Counted from the first letter of the stretch, positions 9,174 through 17,831 are shown. The stretch: DNA of 64,000 nt from DASSQJ01 sp963772645 (GCA_963772645.1 CAVYYD010000015.1:186001-250000); one strand, 5' to 3'. Notes: a model not told the origin generated them from the sequence alone. Numbers and translations: made by a program.

Positions 9174-9575
9174 ATGAGGATTCGACGTACCGCCGCGGTG
9201 GCGGGCGCGAGCGTGGCGATGCTGGCGGCAGGGTCCGGCGCCGCGTTCGCCCACGAGTGCACGAACATCAGCAAGCCGGTCTCGGCCGGCGTCCAGGTCG
9301 TCATCGACGCCTCGAGCGACGACGGCGGCATCGAGTGGGCCAGCCAGGGCGTCTGGCAACGGGTGGCGCAGGGGATCATCGACCCGGACACGGGGGCGGG
9401 GTTCCACGGCCTCGTCGGGCTCGACTTCGACGGCGACGGCACGCCGGACGCGGCGACGTACATCGTCGGCCCCAACGACGAGCTCCCCGAGCAGGCGCAG
9501 TGGAACGGGGCCACCTGCCACGGCATCGTGAACATCATGGCGGTCCTCACGGACTGCCAGACCACCCCGCTCTGA
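9174..9575 (+). CDS. Small secreted protein, unknown function
   Basis: 133-aa exported protein. It has a signal peptide (MRIRRTAAVAGAS..., cleavage likely after GAAFA near residue 25), then a short acidic domain with two cysteines in the last third that could form a disulfide. The segment DFDGDGTPDAATY looks like a calcium-binding-type Asp loop. The ATG at 9174 follows GGAAGGGAAA at good spacing; an upstream ATG at 9135 has no such site. The gene converges on the lipoprotein hydrolase through a strong shared hairpin. I do not recognise a family. Confidence 0.65.
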   Translation: MRIRRTAAVAGASVAMLAAGSGAAFAHECTNISKPVSAGVQVVIDASSDDGGIEWASQGVWQRVAQGIIDPDTGAGFHGLVGLDFDGDGTPDAATYIVGPNDELPEQAQWNGATCHGIVNIMAVLTDCQTTPL

Positions 9576-9590
9576 GCCGCGAACGGCACC

Positions 9591-9628
9591 GGACGGCGGC
9601 GGTCACCCCGAGGTGGCCGCCGCCGTCC
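9591..9628. terminator. Bidirectional terminator hairpin between convergent genes
   Basis: A 17-bp stem with one G-U pair and a 4-nt loop (9608-9611) lies between the two convergent genes. Its right arm includes the stop codon and last codons of the hydrolase-like gene on the minus strand. Confidence 0.7.
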
Positions 9629-10637
9629 GCGTCAGCTGGACCACGCTGTCGACGACCAGGGCGCGGACCCGCGGGTCGAGCGTCGAGGGGTCCCCGGCGC
9701 CGTGCAGCTCGCTCTCCCGGTTGACGACCTCGCCGTTGCCCATCCCGACCGCGAAGGCGCGGGTGACGTCGACCGGGTCGAGCGCACCGTCGGCGAAGGC
9801 GTCGACGGCCCGCAGGTCGGAGGTCAGCTGACCGGACGGGTCACGGGTGGTCAGGTAGCGGCTGCCGGGCGTCGCCTGGACCGCGAGACCCTGGAGCCGG
9901 TTCGCGTTCACCCCGACCTCGACGTACGTCGTCATCGACATGGTGTCCACCGAGGGCCACGGGCTGTAGGCGGCGAGGAAGCGCCCGGCACCGTCGCCGA
10001 GCGCGTCGCCGGCCACGGCCCCGAGCCAGTCGCCGTCCCAGAGCAGGGCCGCGGCCACGTGCGGGGGTCCGCCCGGGGCGAAGCACGACGGGAGCCTCCC
10101 CGGGGCGGTGAGCGCGGCCATCCCGGCGGCGTTGGCACCGTCCCCGTGCCCGACGACGAGCAGCGGGCGGCTCGGCGAGCCCACCCCGCGGCCTGCGCGG
10201 TCGGCGGCCACCGCCACGGCACAGGCGACCTCGCGGTTCTCCTCGGTCACCTGCGCGACGACGTCGTCGACCGGCCGCCCGGCGATCGTCACCAGAGCCG
10301 GGTCCGCGACACCCCAGCGCACCACCGCCGCCGCGACGCCGCGGGCGGCGACCGCCCGGGCGAGCGCGTCGTAGACCGGGTCCTGCGGCCCCGTCGCCGC
10401 GTCGGGGACGACGACGACGAGCGGGGGCTCACCGGTGTCCCCGGGGACGTAGAGGTCGAGGGTCGGGTCGCGCCAGCCCGGGGGGACGGTGGCGTAGCGG
10501 ATGCCCGTCGTGCGCAGCACCCCGCTGGACCCCGACCCGGACCGCCCGTCCGGGCCAGGGGGGCCGGCCGTGCAGCCGGCCGTCGCGAGCACCGCCCCGG
10601 CCGCCACGACCACCGCGAGGGTCCGGCGCACCGTCAT
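9603..10637 (-). CDS. Alpha/beta-hydrolase-fold lipoprotein lacking the nucleophile Ser
   Basis: 344-aa membrane-anchored exported protein. The lipobox LATAGC places the lipidated Cys at residue 22. The fold reads like an esterase/dienelactone-hydrolase type (LDLYVP, then LVVVVPDA). However, the nucleophile elbow is GHGDG at residues 163-167, where GxSxG would be expected, so the catalytic serine is replaced by glycine. It may be a non-catalytic binding or scaffold protein, or use another residue. It is divergent from the small membrane-protein gene at 10765, and the palindrome between them may control both. Confidence 0.6.
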   Translation of the reverse strand: MTVRRTLAVVVAAGAVLATAGCTAGPPGPDGRSGSGSSGVLRTTGIRYATVPPGWRDPTLDLYVPGDTGEPPLVVVVPDAATGPQDPVYDALARAVAARGVAAAVVRWGVADPALVTIAGRPVDDVVAQVTEENREVACAVAVAADRAGRGVGSPSRPLLVVGHGDGANAAGMAALTAPGRLPSCFAPGGPPHVAAALLWDGDWLGAVAGDALGDGAGRFLAAYSPWPSVDTMSMTTYVEVGVNANRLQGLAVQATPGSRYLTTRDPSGQLTSDLRAVDAFADGALDPVDVTRAFAVGMGNGEVVNRESELHGAGDPSTLDPRVRALVVDSVVQLTRTAAATSG

Positions 10638-10673
10638 CGCCGTGTGGCGTAGCAGACACGACGTTGATTGGTT

Positions 10674-10693
10674 TACTACTACGAGTAGTAGTA
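10674..10693. promoter_or_regulatory. 20-bp perfect inverted repeat, probable operator
   Basis: TACTACTAC, a GA spacer and GTAGTAGTA form a perfect inverted repeat in the divergent gap between the lipoprotein (start 10637) and the membrane protein (start 10765). AT-rich and perfectly symmetric in GC-rich DNA, it is most likely a repressor site. TACTAC/GTAGTA half-sites recall operators of BlaI/CopY-type repressors, but no such gene is in the window. Confidence 0.55.
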
Positions 10694-10723
10694 GCGTCGT
10701 CATCGCAAGGAAGACATCGAAGA

Positions 10724-10745
10724 GAAGGCCCCATCCCCGGCCTTC
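10724..10745 (+). promoter_or_regulatory. Leader hairpin just before the ribosome binding site
   Basis: GAAGGCC, an 8-nt loop and GGCCTTC form a 7-bp stem that ends 3 nt before AAAGGGCAGG, the ribosome binding site of the gene at 10765. It could influence translation or mRNA stability. Confidence 0.35.
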
Positions 10746-10764
10746 GAAAGGGCAGGAAAAAACC

Positions 10765-11352
10765 ATGCGTAGCACCATCGACAAGCTCATCTCCTGGACC
10801 GGCCTCGTCGTCGCAGCCGTGCTGCTCGTCGCCGGCGGGCTCCTCGTCTGGGCGGCCTCGTTCGCCAACTCCAACGTCCACGACCAGCTCGCGGCGCAGA
10901 AGATCACGATGCCGGTCGCGGCAGCGCTGACGACGCCGGACATGAAGACCCACCTCACCCAGTACGCCGGCCAGCCCCTCACCACCGGTGAGCAGGCCAA
11001 GGCCTACGCGGACTACTACATCCAGGCTCACATGAACGAGCAGGCCGACGGCAAGACCTACTCGCAGGTCTCCGGCGAGTACATCGCCGCCTCCAAGGCC
11101 GACCCGACCGCCGAGTCCACCCAGCAGCTGGGCCAGCTCCGCCAGAGCCTGTTCATGGGCACCACCCTGCGCGGCATGCTCCTCAACGCCTACGCCTTCG
11201 GCACCATCGGCACCATCGCGATGTACGCCGCCATCGCCTCCTTCGTCGGCGCAGCCGTCATGCTGCTCCTCTCCGGCCTCGGCCTCTGGCACGGACGCAA
11301 GGTCGCGGCCGTCGAGGCTCCCGAGGTCGAGAAGATCCCGGCGAACGCCTGA
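10765..11352 (+). CDS. Small two-helix membrane protein, unknown function
   Basis: 195-aa membrane protein. One helix spans residues about 10-33 and a second about 148-178. Between them is a polar extracytoplasmic domain of about 115 residues with no cysteines, and a short acidic cytoplasmic tail (VEAPEVEKIPANA) closes the protein. The ATG at 10765 follows AAAGGGCAGG. The operator and leader hairpin upstream suggest tight control. I do not recognise a named family. The gene ends in a strong terminator shared with the convergent amidohydrolase. Confidence 0.65.
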   Translation: MRSTIDKLISWTGLVVAAVLLVAGGLLVWAASFANSNVHDQLAAQKITMPVAAALTTPDMKTHLTQYAGQPLTTGEQAKAYADYYIQAHMNEQADGKTYSQVSGEYIAASKADPTAESTQQLGQLRQSLFMGTTLRGMLLNAYAFGTIGTIAMYAAIASFVGAAVMLLLSGLGLWHGRKVAAVEAPEVEKIPANA

Positions 11353-11387
11353 CACAGCCAGCCCGCGGGACCCCCTGCACCCGCACC

Positions 11388-11419
11388 GAGGCCCCGGCCG
11401 GACCACCGGCCGGGGCCTC
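11388..11419. terminator. Strong bidirectional terminator hairpin
   Basis: A perfect 14-bp GC stem (GAGGCCCCGGCCGG and its complement) with a 4-nt loop lies between the convergent membrane-protein and amidohydrolase genes, 36 bp after one stop and 10 bp after the other. Confidence 0.8.
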
Positions 11420-11428
11420 CTCGTGCGC

Positions 11429-12691
11429 TCAGGCGGGCTCCTTGACAACCCGGCCCCCCTTCCACACGTGGGTGACGTGCCTGGGCCCGGCGAGGACCGA
11501 GATGTCGACGAGGGGGTCGGCGTCGAGGGCGACGACGTCGGCGTCGTAGCCCTCGGCGAGCAACCCCGAACGGGGCGCCTGCGGCCCGAGGGTCGCGGGC
11601 GCCGCCGCGGTCGCCGCCTCGATGGCCTCGAGCGGGCTGTAGCCGGCGGCCACGAGGTGGCCGAGCTCCTCCCCGTTGTGGCCGAACGGCACGATCGACC
11701 CCTCCCCGACGGTCGCGAAGTCGGTTCCCGCAGCGACCGCGACCCCGGCCTCGCGGGCGATGTGCATCGCCTCCAGGTGGCGGTCGGCGATCTCGCGGGC
11801 CTTGCGGGCCGAGGACGGCGAGAGCTGGTCGAGCGCCGCGAGGAGGCGGGCCACGATGGCCCGGGTGGGGACGAGGACGACGCCGCGCTCGACCATCGCC
11901 GCGGCGGCCTCCTCGTCGAGGAAGGTGCCGTGCTCGATCGTCCGGACGCCGGCCGCGACCGCCGCCATGATCCCCGGCTTGCCGTGGCAGTGCGCGGCGA
12001 CGATGCGGCCGGCCCGGGCGGCCTCCTGCACGATGGCCCGCAGCTCGTCGTCGGAGAACTGCTGGTGCACGGGGTGGTCGAGGTCGCTGAGCACTCCCCC
12101 GGACGCGTGGACCTTGATGACGCGCGCGTTCTTGCGCAGCTGGAGGCGCACCGCCCGGAGGCACTCGGGCACCCCGTCGCACAGGTGCATCGGCCCGCCC
12201 TGGGCGGCCAGCTCCATGACGACCTCGACCGGGAAGTCGTGCAGGTCGCCGTGGCCCCCGGTGGTGCTGAGCATGGCGCCGGCACCGTAGACGGTGGGGC
12301 CGGGGACGGTCCCCTCGTCGACGGCCCGGGCGAGGTAGACCCCGAACCCGCCGACCTCGCGGATGCTCGTGAACCCGGCGGCCAGCGCGTCCGCCGCCTG
12401 CTGCACGGTCCGGGCCACCATGAGCGCCTGGGGCTCCCGGACGAGCTGGCTGAAGTCGGCGTCGAGCTTGCCGAGGAAGTGGGCGTGGCAGTCCCACAGG
12501 CCGGGCATCACGGTGGGCACCCGGGTCGGCGTGGCACCGGACGCGGGGGCGGAGGACCGCGGACCGGCGTAGGAGACGGTGCCGCCGGAGAGGATGACCG
12601 TCGCGTCGCGCACCGGCTCCCCGCGACCGGGGACCAGCAGGTCGGCGTCGATCCTCACGTCCTCGTGCGACACGTGCATCCTCTCGGGCAC
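11429..12691 (-). CDS. Metal-dependent amidohydrolase (imidazolonepropionase-like)
   Basis: 420-aa cytosolic hydrolase of the amidohydrolase superfamily. Seen: the first metal motif in CHAHF, a possible metal-bridging lysine in VIKVHASGG, HCHG, IEHGTF, and the catalytic Asp in GTDFA, so all metal and catalytic positions are present. The arrangement fits the Zn-dependent prolidase/imidazolonepropionase-like subgroup that cleaves cyclic amides or dipeptides; the substrate is unknown. The start is GTG 12691 or an ATG four codons in; neither has ideal spacing. The gene is divergent from the SulP transporter by 94 bp. Confidence 0.82.
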   Translation of the reverse strand: MPERMHVSHEDVRIDADLLVPGRGEPVRDATVILSGGTVSYAGPRSSAPASGATPTRVPTVMPGLWDCHAHFLGKLDADFSQLVREPQALMVARTVQQAADALAAGFTSIREVGGFGVYLARAVDEGTVPGPTVYGAGAMLSTTGGHGDLHDFPVEVVMELAAQGGPMHLCDGVPECLRAVRLQLRKNARVIKVHASGGVLSDLDHPVHQQFSDDELRAIVQEAARAGRIVAAHCHGKPGIMAAVAAGVRTIEHGTFLDEEAAAAMVERGVVLVPTRAIVARLLAALDQLSPSSARKAREIADRHLEAMHIAREAGVAVAAGTDFATVGEGSIVPFGHNGEELGHLVAAGYSPLEAIEAATAAAPATLGPQAPRSGLLAEGYDADVVALDADPLVDISVLAGPRHVTHVWKGGRVVKEPA

Positions 12692-12785
12692 CCGCGGTCC
12701 GGCATCCCTCCCGGCAGGCTACCGCCGGGCCGCCGGCTGGGCGAGGCGCTCGCCTCCCGGCCGGTCGAGCGCGAGACTGGCCACC

Positions 12786-14561
12786 GTGCGCCCCCTGCGG
12801 CTCGGCCTCCCCCACGGCATCGTCCTGCTGCGCGCCTACTCGGGCCGCCACCTGCCGGCCGACCTCGTGGCCGGCCTGCTCGTCGCCGCCCTGGCGGTTC
12901 CCCAGTCGCTCGGCTACGCCGCCGTCGCCGGGGTACCCGTCCAGGTCGGGCTCTACACGCTGCCGCCCGCGCTGCTCGCCTACGCGCTGCTCGGCTCCTC
13001 CCGGCTGCTGTTCGTCGGCCCGGTGTCGACGGTGTCGGTCATGTCCGGCTCGGTGGTCCGCGGGCTGGCCCACGGCGACCCCGAGCTCGCGCTGCGGCTG
13101 ACCTCCGGGCTGGCCCTCACCGCGGGGGTGGCCCTGCTCGCCATCGGCGTGCTGCGGGCCGGCTGGGTCGCCCAGTTCCTCTCCGAGCCGATCGTCACCG
13201 GCTTCGTCACCGGGCTGGTCGTCCTCATCGTCGTCGGCGAGGTGCCGGGCCTCTCCGGGCTCGCGAGCCCGGGCGGGAGCCTCGTCGAGCGGCTCCTCGC
13301 GCTCGTCCGCGACGTGCCGGCGTTCCACGGGCTGACCCTCACCGTGGGGGTCGGCGGGCTCGCCGTCCTCTTCGCCGGGCAACGCCTCGCACCGCGGGTC
13401 CCGTGGTCCCTCGTCGTGCTGGCCGGCGCCATCGTCCTCTCCGGCCGGTTCGGGCTGGCCGACCGCGGAGTCGTCGTCGTGGGCGCCGTCCCCAGCGGGC
13501 TGCCCCTGCCGTCGCTGCCCGTCATCGACCTCGCCCTCTGGCCCGGGGTCGTCACCGGTGGCGTGGCGATCGGCGCGGTGGCGATCGCCGAGGGGCTCGC
13601 CGCCGCCCGGACCTTCGCCCGCGAGGACGACCGCGACCCGGCCGGGGACGACCGGGAGTTCGTCGCCACCGGCGCGGCGAACCTCGCCTCGGGGGTCCTC
13701 GGCGGGATGGGGGTCGGCGGCTCGCTGTCGAAGACCGCGGCCAACGCGAGGGCGGGCGCCCGGACGCAGGTCAGCAGCGTCACCGCCGCCGTCGTCGTCC
13801 TCGTCTTCGTGCTCGCCGCGACCGGCCTGCTCGCCGACCTGCCCAAGACCGTCCTCTCCGCGGTCGTCATCCACGCGGTGTGGGGGCTGGTCCACCCCTC
13901 GGTGTTCCGGCGCTACGCCGCCGTCCGACGCAACGACCTCGTCGCCGCGCTCGTCGCCTTCGTCGGCGTCCTGGCCCTCGGTCCACTCAACGGGCTGCTC
14001 CTGGCCATCGGGCAGTCGCTCCTCGGGCTCGTCTACCGGTCGATCCAGGTGCACGTCGACGAGATGGGCCGGGTCGGCGGCGAGAAGGCAGCCTGGGGTG
14101 CCGTGGCCCACGGCCCCGCGCGCCGCACCTACCCCGGCGTGCTCGTGCTCCGACCCGACGGACCGGTCTTCTGGGCCAACGTCGCCTCCGTGGTGCGACG
14201 GATCGACACCGAGGTGTCCGGGCGGGAGGGGCTGCGGGCGGTCGTGCTCGACCTCGAGGCCACGAACCAGATGGACACGACCTCGGCCGAGCGGCTGTCC
14301 GGCCTGCTGCGGCGGCTCCGCGCCCGCGGCGTGGACCTGCACCTCGTCCGGGTCTTCGGCAACGTGCGGGAGGTCCTCGAGCGCTCGGGCCTCCTCGGTG
14401 AGCTCGGGGCGGGCCACGTCTGGCACTCGATCGCTGCCGGCGTCAAGGCCGCCCGCAGCGCGGCCGTCCTCGCCGAGGCCACCGACGCCGACCTCGAGGA
14501 CTCCGGCAGCGAGCACATCGCCTCACGGCGCGAGCCCGACGAGCCGGCGCCGACGCGGTGA
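12786..14561 (+). CDS. SulP family anion transporter with STAS domain
   Basis: 591-aa inner-membrane transporter of the SLC26/SulP family, which carries sulfate, bicarbonate or other anions. Seen: a multi-helix core from about residue 30 to 430 with early AVPQSLGYAAVAG and a conserved GGMGVGGSLSKTAANARAG segment, then a cytoplasmic STAS domain (about residues 455-560) with DLEATNQMDTTSAERL. The GTG at 12786 gives the normal family N-terminus; the frame is open further upstream, but that part runs over the neighbouring amidohydrolase gene. The last 30 residues are an acidic tail. The substrate cannot be assigned. The gene converges on the DUF302 gene. Confidence 0.87.
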   Translation: MRPLRLGLPHGIVLLRAYSGRHLPADLVAGLLVAALAVPQSLGYAAVAGVPVQVGLYTLPPALLAYALLGSSRLLFVGPVSTVSVMSGSVVRGLAHGDPELALRLTSGLALTAGVALLAIGVLRAGWVAQFLSEPIVTGFVTGLVVLIVVGEVPGLSGLASPGGSLVERLLALVRDVPAFHGLTLTVGVGGLAVLFAGQRLAPRVPWSLVVLAGAIVLSGRFGLADRGVVVVGAVPSGLPLPSLPVIDLALWPGVVTGGVAIGAVAIAEGLAAARTFAREDDRDPAGDDREFVATGAANLASGVLGGMGVGGSLSKTAANARAGARTQVSSVTAAVVVLVFVLAATGLLADLPKTVLSAVVIHAVWGLVHPSVFRRYAAVRRNDLVAALVAFVGVLALGPLNGLLLAIGQSLLGLVYRSIQVHVDEMGRVGGEKAAWGAVAHGPARRTYPGVLVLRPDGPVFWANVASVVRRIDTEVSGREGLRAVVLDLEATNQMDTTSAERLSGLLRRLRARGVDLHLVRVFGNVREVLERSGLLGELGAGHVWHSIAAGVKAARSAAVLAEATDADLEDSGSEHIASRREPDEPAPTR

Positions 14562-14586
14562 CCGGCCCTGGTGAGAGGCCCGGTCA
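14559..14586. terminator. Weak hairpin spanning two convergent stop codons
   Basis: TGACCGG and CCGGTCA, 14 nt apart, form a 7-bp stem that contains the SulP stop codon and the DUF302 stop codon. No U tract follows. Confidence 0.3.
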
Positions 14587-14976
14587 GCCGCCGAGGGTGG
14601 CGAGCGCGCGGGTCAGGCGGTCCTTGGCGTCGGTGGCGACCTCGGCGAGGGCCTCGTTGCCGGTGACCTGCACCATGGCGTCGGGGTCCATCGCCTCGAC
14701 GAGGGTGGTCTCGCCGTCACCGGCGCGGACGACGACGTTGCACGGGAGCAGCACGCCGATCGACGGCTCGGCCTGGGTCGCCGCGTGGGCCAGCGGCGGG
14801 CGGCACGCGCCGAGGATCACCTGGGGCGGGATCTCGGCCCCGATCTTGGCCCTCAGCGTCTCGGCGAGGTCGATCTCGGTGAGCACCCCGAAGCCCTCGT
14901 CCGCGAGGGCCTGACGGGTGGCGGCGAGGACGTCGGCGAAGGGTCGGTGGACGGTCGTGGACAGCGTGTACGTCAT
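14584..14976 (-). CDS. DUF302 domain-containing protein
   Basis: 130-aa cytosolic protein of the DUF302 family. Seen: the N-terminal beta strand TYTLSTTVHRPF, the central ILGACRPPLAHAATQAEP and LLPCNVVVR, and the C-terminal VEAMDP, all typical of the family. DUF302 proteins have a TATA-binding-protein-like fold and are often found near stress or transport genes, but their biochemistry is not settled. The two conserved cysteines (ACRPP, LPCN) are present. No obvious operon partner. Confidence 0.8.
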   Translation of the reverse strand: MTYTLSTTVHRPFADVLAATRQALADEGFGVLTEIDLAETLRAKIGAEIPPQVILGACRPPLAHAATQAEPSIGVLLPCNVVVRAGDGETTLVEAMDPDAMVQVTGNEALAEVATDAKDRLTRALATLGG

Positions 14977-15150
14977 GCGGGTGCTCCTCGTTCGTGGGCC
15001 TGCCAGCACCATCGCACACCGCCGCTGCCCCGATCGAGGGGAGGGGTCGTCGGGTGCCTCACAGATCGCGGCCGGGCCGGGCGCGCCCGGGTTGACTGGG
15101 CCACGGGCGCGCTCGCACCCGGGCGGGGTGCCCCCTGGTCGAAGGAGGCG

Positions 15151-16077
15151 ATGGCGTTGCCGGCGATCGAGGTGTCGGGGCTGCGGAAGGTCTACGGGGG
15201 TCTGGCGGCGGTCGACGGGCTCGACCTCGTCGTCGAGGCCGGCGAGGTGGTCGCCCTGCTCGGACCAAACGGGGCCGGGAAGACGACGACGGTCGAGATC
15301 CTCGAGGGGTACCGCGAGCGCGACGCCGGCGAGGTGTCGGTGCTCGGGTTCGACCCGCACGTCGGCGGTCGCGACTTCCGGGACCGGGTCGGGGTGGTCC
15401 TCCAGGAGGCGGGGTTCGAGGAGAACTTCACCCCGCGCGAGCTGCTCCGCCTGCACGCCGGCTACTACGCCCACCCGCGACCGGTCGAGGAGGTCATCAC
15501 GCTGACCGGGCTGGAGGAGAAGGCGGATGCCCGGGTGCGCGCCCTCTCCGGGGGCCAGCGGCGCCGCCTCGACCTGGCCCTCGGCATCGTCGGCAGCCCG
15601 GAGCTGCTCTTCCTCGACGAGCCGACGACCGGCTTCGACCCCACGGCGCGGCGGCGGGCGTGGGACCTCGTCGAGAGCCTCCGGGCGCTCGGGGCGACGA
15701 TCCTGCTGACGACCCACTACCTCGACGAGGCCGAGCACCTCGCCGACCGGGTCGTCGTCATCGACCACGGCCGGGTGCTCGCCGAGGGCACGCCCGAGGC
15801 GCTCGCCGCGTCCGCGGGCTCGGCCACGGTGATCTCCTTCCGGCTCCCGGTCGGGGTCGAGGTGGCGGACCTGCCGGCCGCCGCCGGCGAGCGCCGGGTG
15901 GCCGGGAACGTCGTCGAGCAGCGGACGACGACCCCGACCTCCGACGTCGCCCGGCTCGCCGACTGGGCGCTCGGGCGGGGCGTCGAGCTCGAGGCGCTCA
16001 CCCTCGGCCGTCCGAGCCTCGAGGACGTCTACCTCGACCTCGTCGGCGGGGCCCGCACGGAGGGAGCGGACCGGTGA
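15151..16077 (+). CDS. ABC-2 type exporter ATP-binding protein
   Basis: 308-aa ATPase that powers the fused permease encoded next. Seen: Walker A GPNGAGKTT, a Q-loop with VVLQEAGFEE, the signature LSGGQRRRLDLALG, Walker B LLFLDEPTTGFD and the H-loop TTHYLDEAE. A C-terminal extension of about 90 residues is usual for drug or polyketide exporters. GAAGGAGG lies only 2 nt before the ATG at 15151, whereas the in-frame TTG at 15157 is 8 nt away and may be the true start. The stop overlaps the next start by 4 nt (GTGA). Confidence 0.9.
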   Translation: MALPAIEVSGLRKVYGGLAAVDGLDLVVEAGEVVALLGPNGAGKTTTVEILEGYRERDAGEVSVLGFDPHVGGRDFRDRVGVVLQEAGFEENFTPRELLRLHAGYYAHPRPVEEVITLTGLEEKADARVRALSGGQRRRLDLALGIVGSPELLFLDEPTTGFDPTARRRAWDLVESLRALGATILLTTHYLDEAEHLADRVVVIDHGRVLAEGTPEALAASAGSATVISFRLPVGVEVADLPAAAGERRVAGNVVEQRTTTPTSDVARLADWALGRGVELEALTLGRPSLEDVYLDLVGGARTEGADR

Positions 16078-17777
16078 CCGCGGTGGCCGGAGGCGGACGG
16101 CTCGTGCGCGCCCCGGCGGGCGACCGGGACGCCGCCGCCCCGGTGCCGATGCTGTGGCGGCAGACCCGGCACGAGGTGGCCGCCCTCGCCCGGGTGCCGA
16201 TCACGCTGATCCTCAGCGTCGGGCTCCCCCTGGTCTTCTTCGTCATCCTCTCGGCCCTGGTCGGCAACGAGGTCGTCGACGCGAGCACGGGGGTCCGTCT
16301 CGTGCAGTTCCTCGCCCCGGGGATGGCCTCCTTCGGGGTGGTCATGGCGACGTTCTCGTTCCTCGCCGTCGGGATGGCCGAGGCACGCAGCACGGGCGTC
16401 GTCAAGCGCCAGGCCGGGACGCCGGTGCCGCGCTGGGTGCTCGTCGGGGGCCGGATGGGCGCGGCCCTGGTCCTCGGCGTCGTCGCCACGGTGCTGGTCC
16501 TCGCGGCCGGGGTCGCCTTCTACGGCCTCCAGGTCCCGGCGCGCTCCGCCGGCGCGCTGGTGAGCACCCTGGTCCTGGCCTCCGCGTGCTTCAGCGCGCT
16601 CGGCCTGGCGCTCGGGCTGGCGCTGCCGACGATGCAGGTGACTCTGGCGGTCGCCAACGGCATCGTCATCCCGCTGGCGTTCATCTCGGACATGTTCATG
16701 GTCGGCTCCGCGATGCCGGGCTGGCTCTCGAGCATCGGGTGGGTGTTCCCCCTGCGGCACCTGTCGGCGGCGTTCGGCGCGGCCCTCGACCCGTACGGGG
16801 CGGGTGCGGGGTTCGCGTGGGAGCACCTGGCGGTGATCGGCCTGTGGGGCCTGGGCGGTGCGGCCCTGGCGACGGTGCTGCTGCGCCGGGAGGGTGACGC
16901 GGCCGGGGCGGCCGCGGCCGGGGCGACGCCGGCCCGGGGCCGACGGGCGGGCGACGCGGTTCCTCGCAACGCCGGTTCGCCCTCCGCGGTGGCCCGGGCC
17001 TGGTCGCAGGTCGGCCACACCCGCAGGACGGTGTGGCGGAACTGGTCCGCGGTGTTCTTCGCCGTCGCCTTCCCGGTGGCGCTGGTCCTCATCATCCCGA
17101 CCGTCAACGGGGGTGGGGACCAGCTGCTCGCCGATGGGCAGCCGCTCGGCTCGTTCTACGCCGCGACGATGGCGGTCTACGGCGCGGCCGTCACGGCCTT
17201 CGTCAACATGCCCGAGGGGGTGCTCACCGACCGCGAGCGCGGGGTGCTCAAGCGGCTGCACGCCACGCCGTTGACCGCGCCGGAGCTGCTGCTCGGCCGG
17301 GTCGTCGGTGCGCTGGCGGTCTCCCTCGCCACCGCGCTGATGATCGCCGCGGTGGCGGCCCTGGCGTTCCGGCCCGCGTACCCGACGGGGCTGCCCGCGG
17401 CGGTGGTCTCACTCGTCGTCGCCACGGTGTGCTTCGCGGTGCTCGGGCTGGCCGTCACCTCGTTCGCCGGGTCGGCCCAGGCCGGGGTCGCCCTGACCCT
17501 CGGGACGATGCTGCCGCTGGCGTTCGTGTCCGACATCTTCGTCGTGGGGGCCGCGTTCCCCGCCCCGGTCGAGGCGGTCTCGTGGTTCTTCCCGCTGCGG
17601 CACGCCTCCGCCGCGGTGACCTCCGCGGTGCATCCGGACCTCGTGGGCGCCGGGTTCGCCTGGGACCACCTCGGCGTGCTGCTCGCCTGGACCGTGGCCG
17701 GTGCCGTGGTCCTGGCCTGGCGGTTCCGCTGGGTGGCCACCGAGTCGCCCCGGCGCGCCTCCGCCACCCGCAGCTGA
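16074..17777 (+). CDS. ABC-2 permease, two complete halves fused head to tail
   Basis: 567-aa inner-membrane permease. The two halves (about residues 25-290 and 305-567) are homologous. Each has about six helices and ends alike: PLAFISDMFMVGSAMPGW then FPLRHLSAAFGAALDP in the first, PLAFVSDIFVVGAAFPAP then FPLRHASAAVTSAVHP in the second. Each half on its own matches a typical ABC2_membrane permease of about 250 residues, so this one chain probably supplies the whole membrane dimer. A Gly/Ala-rich linker lies between. The GTG start overlaps the ATPase stop, and GAGGGAG precedes it. Confidence 0.88.
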   Translation: MTAVAGGGRLVRAPAGDRDAAAPVPMLWRQTRHEVAALARVPITLILSVGLPLVFFVILSALVGNEVVDASTGVRLVQFLAPGMASFGVVMATFSFLAVGMAEARSTGVVKRQAGTPVPRWVLVGGRMGAALVLGVVATVLVLAAGVAFYGLQVPARSAGALVSTLVLASACFSALGLALGLALPTMQVTLAVANGIVIPLAFISDMFMVGSAMPGWLSSIGWVFPLRHLSAAFGAALDPYGAGAGFAWEHLAVIGLWGLGGAALATVLLRREGDAAGAAAAGATPARGRRAGDAVPRNAGSPSAVARAWSQVGHTRRTVWRNWSAVFFAVAFPVALVLIIPTVNGGGDQLLADGQPLGSFYAATMAVYGAAVTAFVNMPEGVLTDRERGVLKRLHATPLTAPELLLGRVVGALAVSLATALMIAAVAALAFRPAYPTGLPAAVVSLVVATVCFAVLGLAVTSFAGSAQAGVALTLGTMLPLAFVSDIFVVGAAFPAPVEAVSWFFPLRHASAAVTSAVHPDLVGAGFAWDHLGVLLAWTVAGAVVLAWRFRWVATESPRRASATRS

Positions 17778-17791
17778 CCGCGGACGATGCA

Positions 17792-17831
17792 CGGGAGGGG
17801 CGGCACGGCTCGATCCGCCCCGCCCCTCCCG
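17792..17831 (+). terminator. Terminator hairpin after the ABC exporter genes
   Basis: A 12-bp stem built from CGGGAGGGGCG plus one pair and its complement, with a loop of about 16 nt, starts 14 bp after the permease stop. The rest of the gap to 17972 shows nothing else recognisable. Confidence 0.55.

Noticed and set aside
12579..12785. N-terminal extension of the SulP transporter
   Set aside because: The extra 69 codons are Arg/Ser-rich, lie antisense to the amidohydrolase start, and precede the usual family N-terminus.
11190..14516. A very long minus-strand open frame across the membrane-protein, amidohydrolase and SulP region
   Set aside because: Low-complexity Gly/Asp/Glu/Arg composition and overlap with recognisable genes show it is an antisense shadow.
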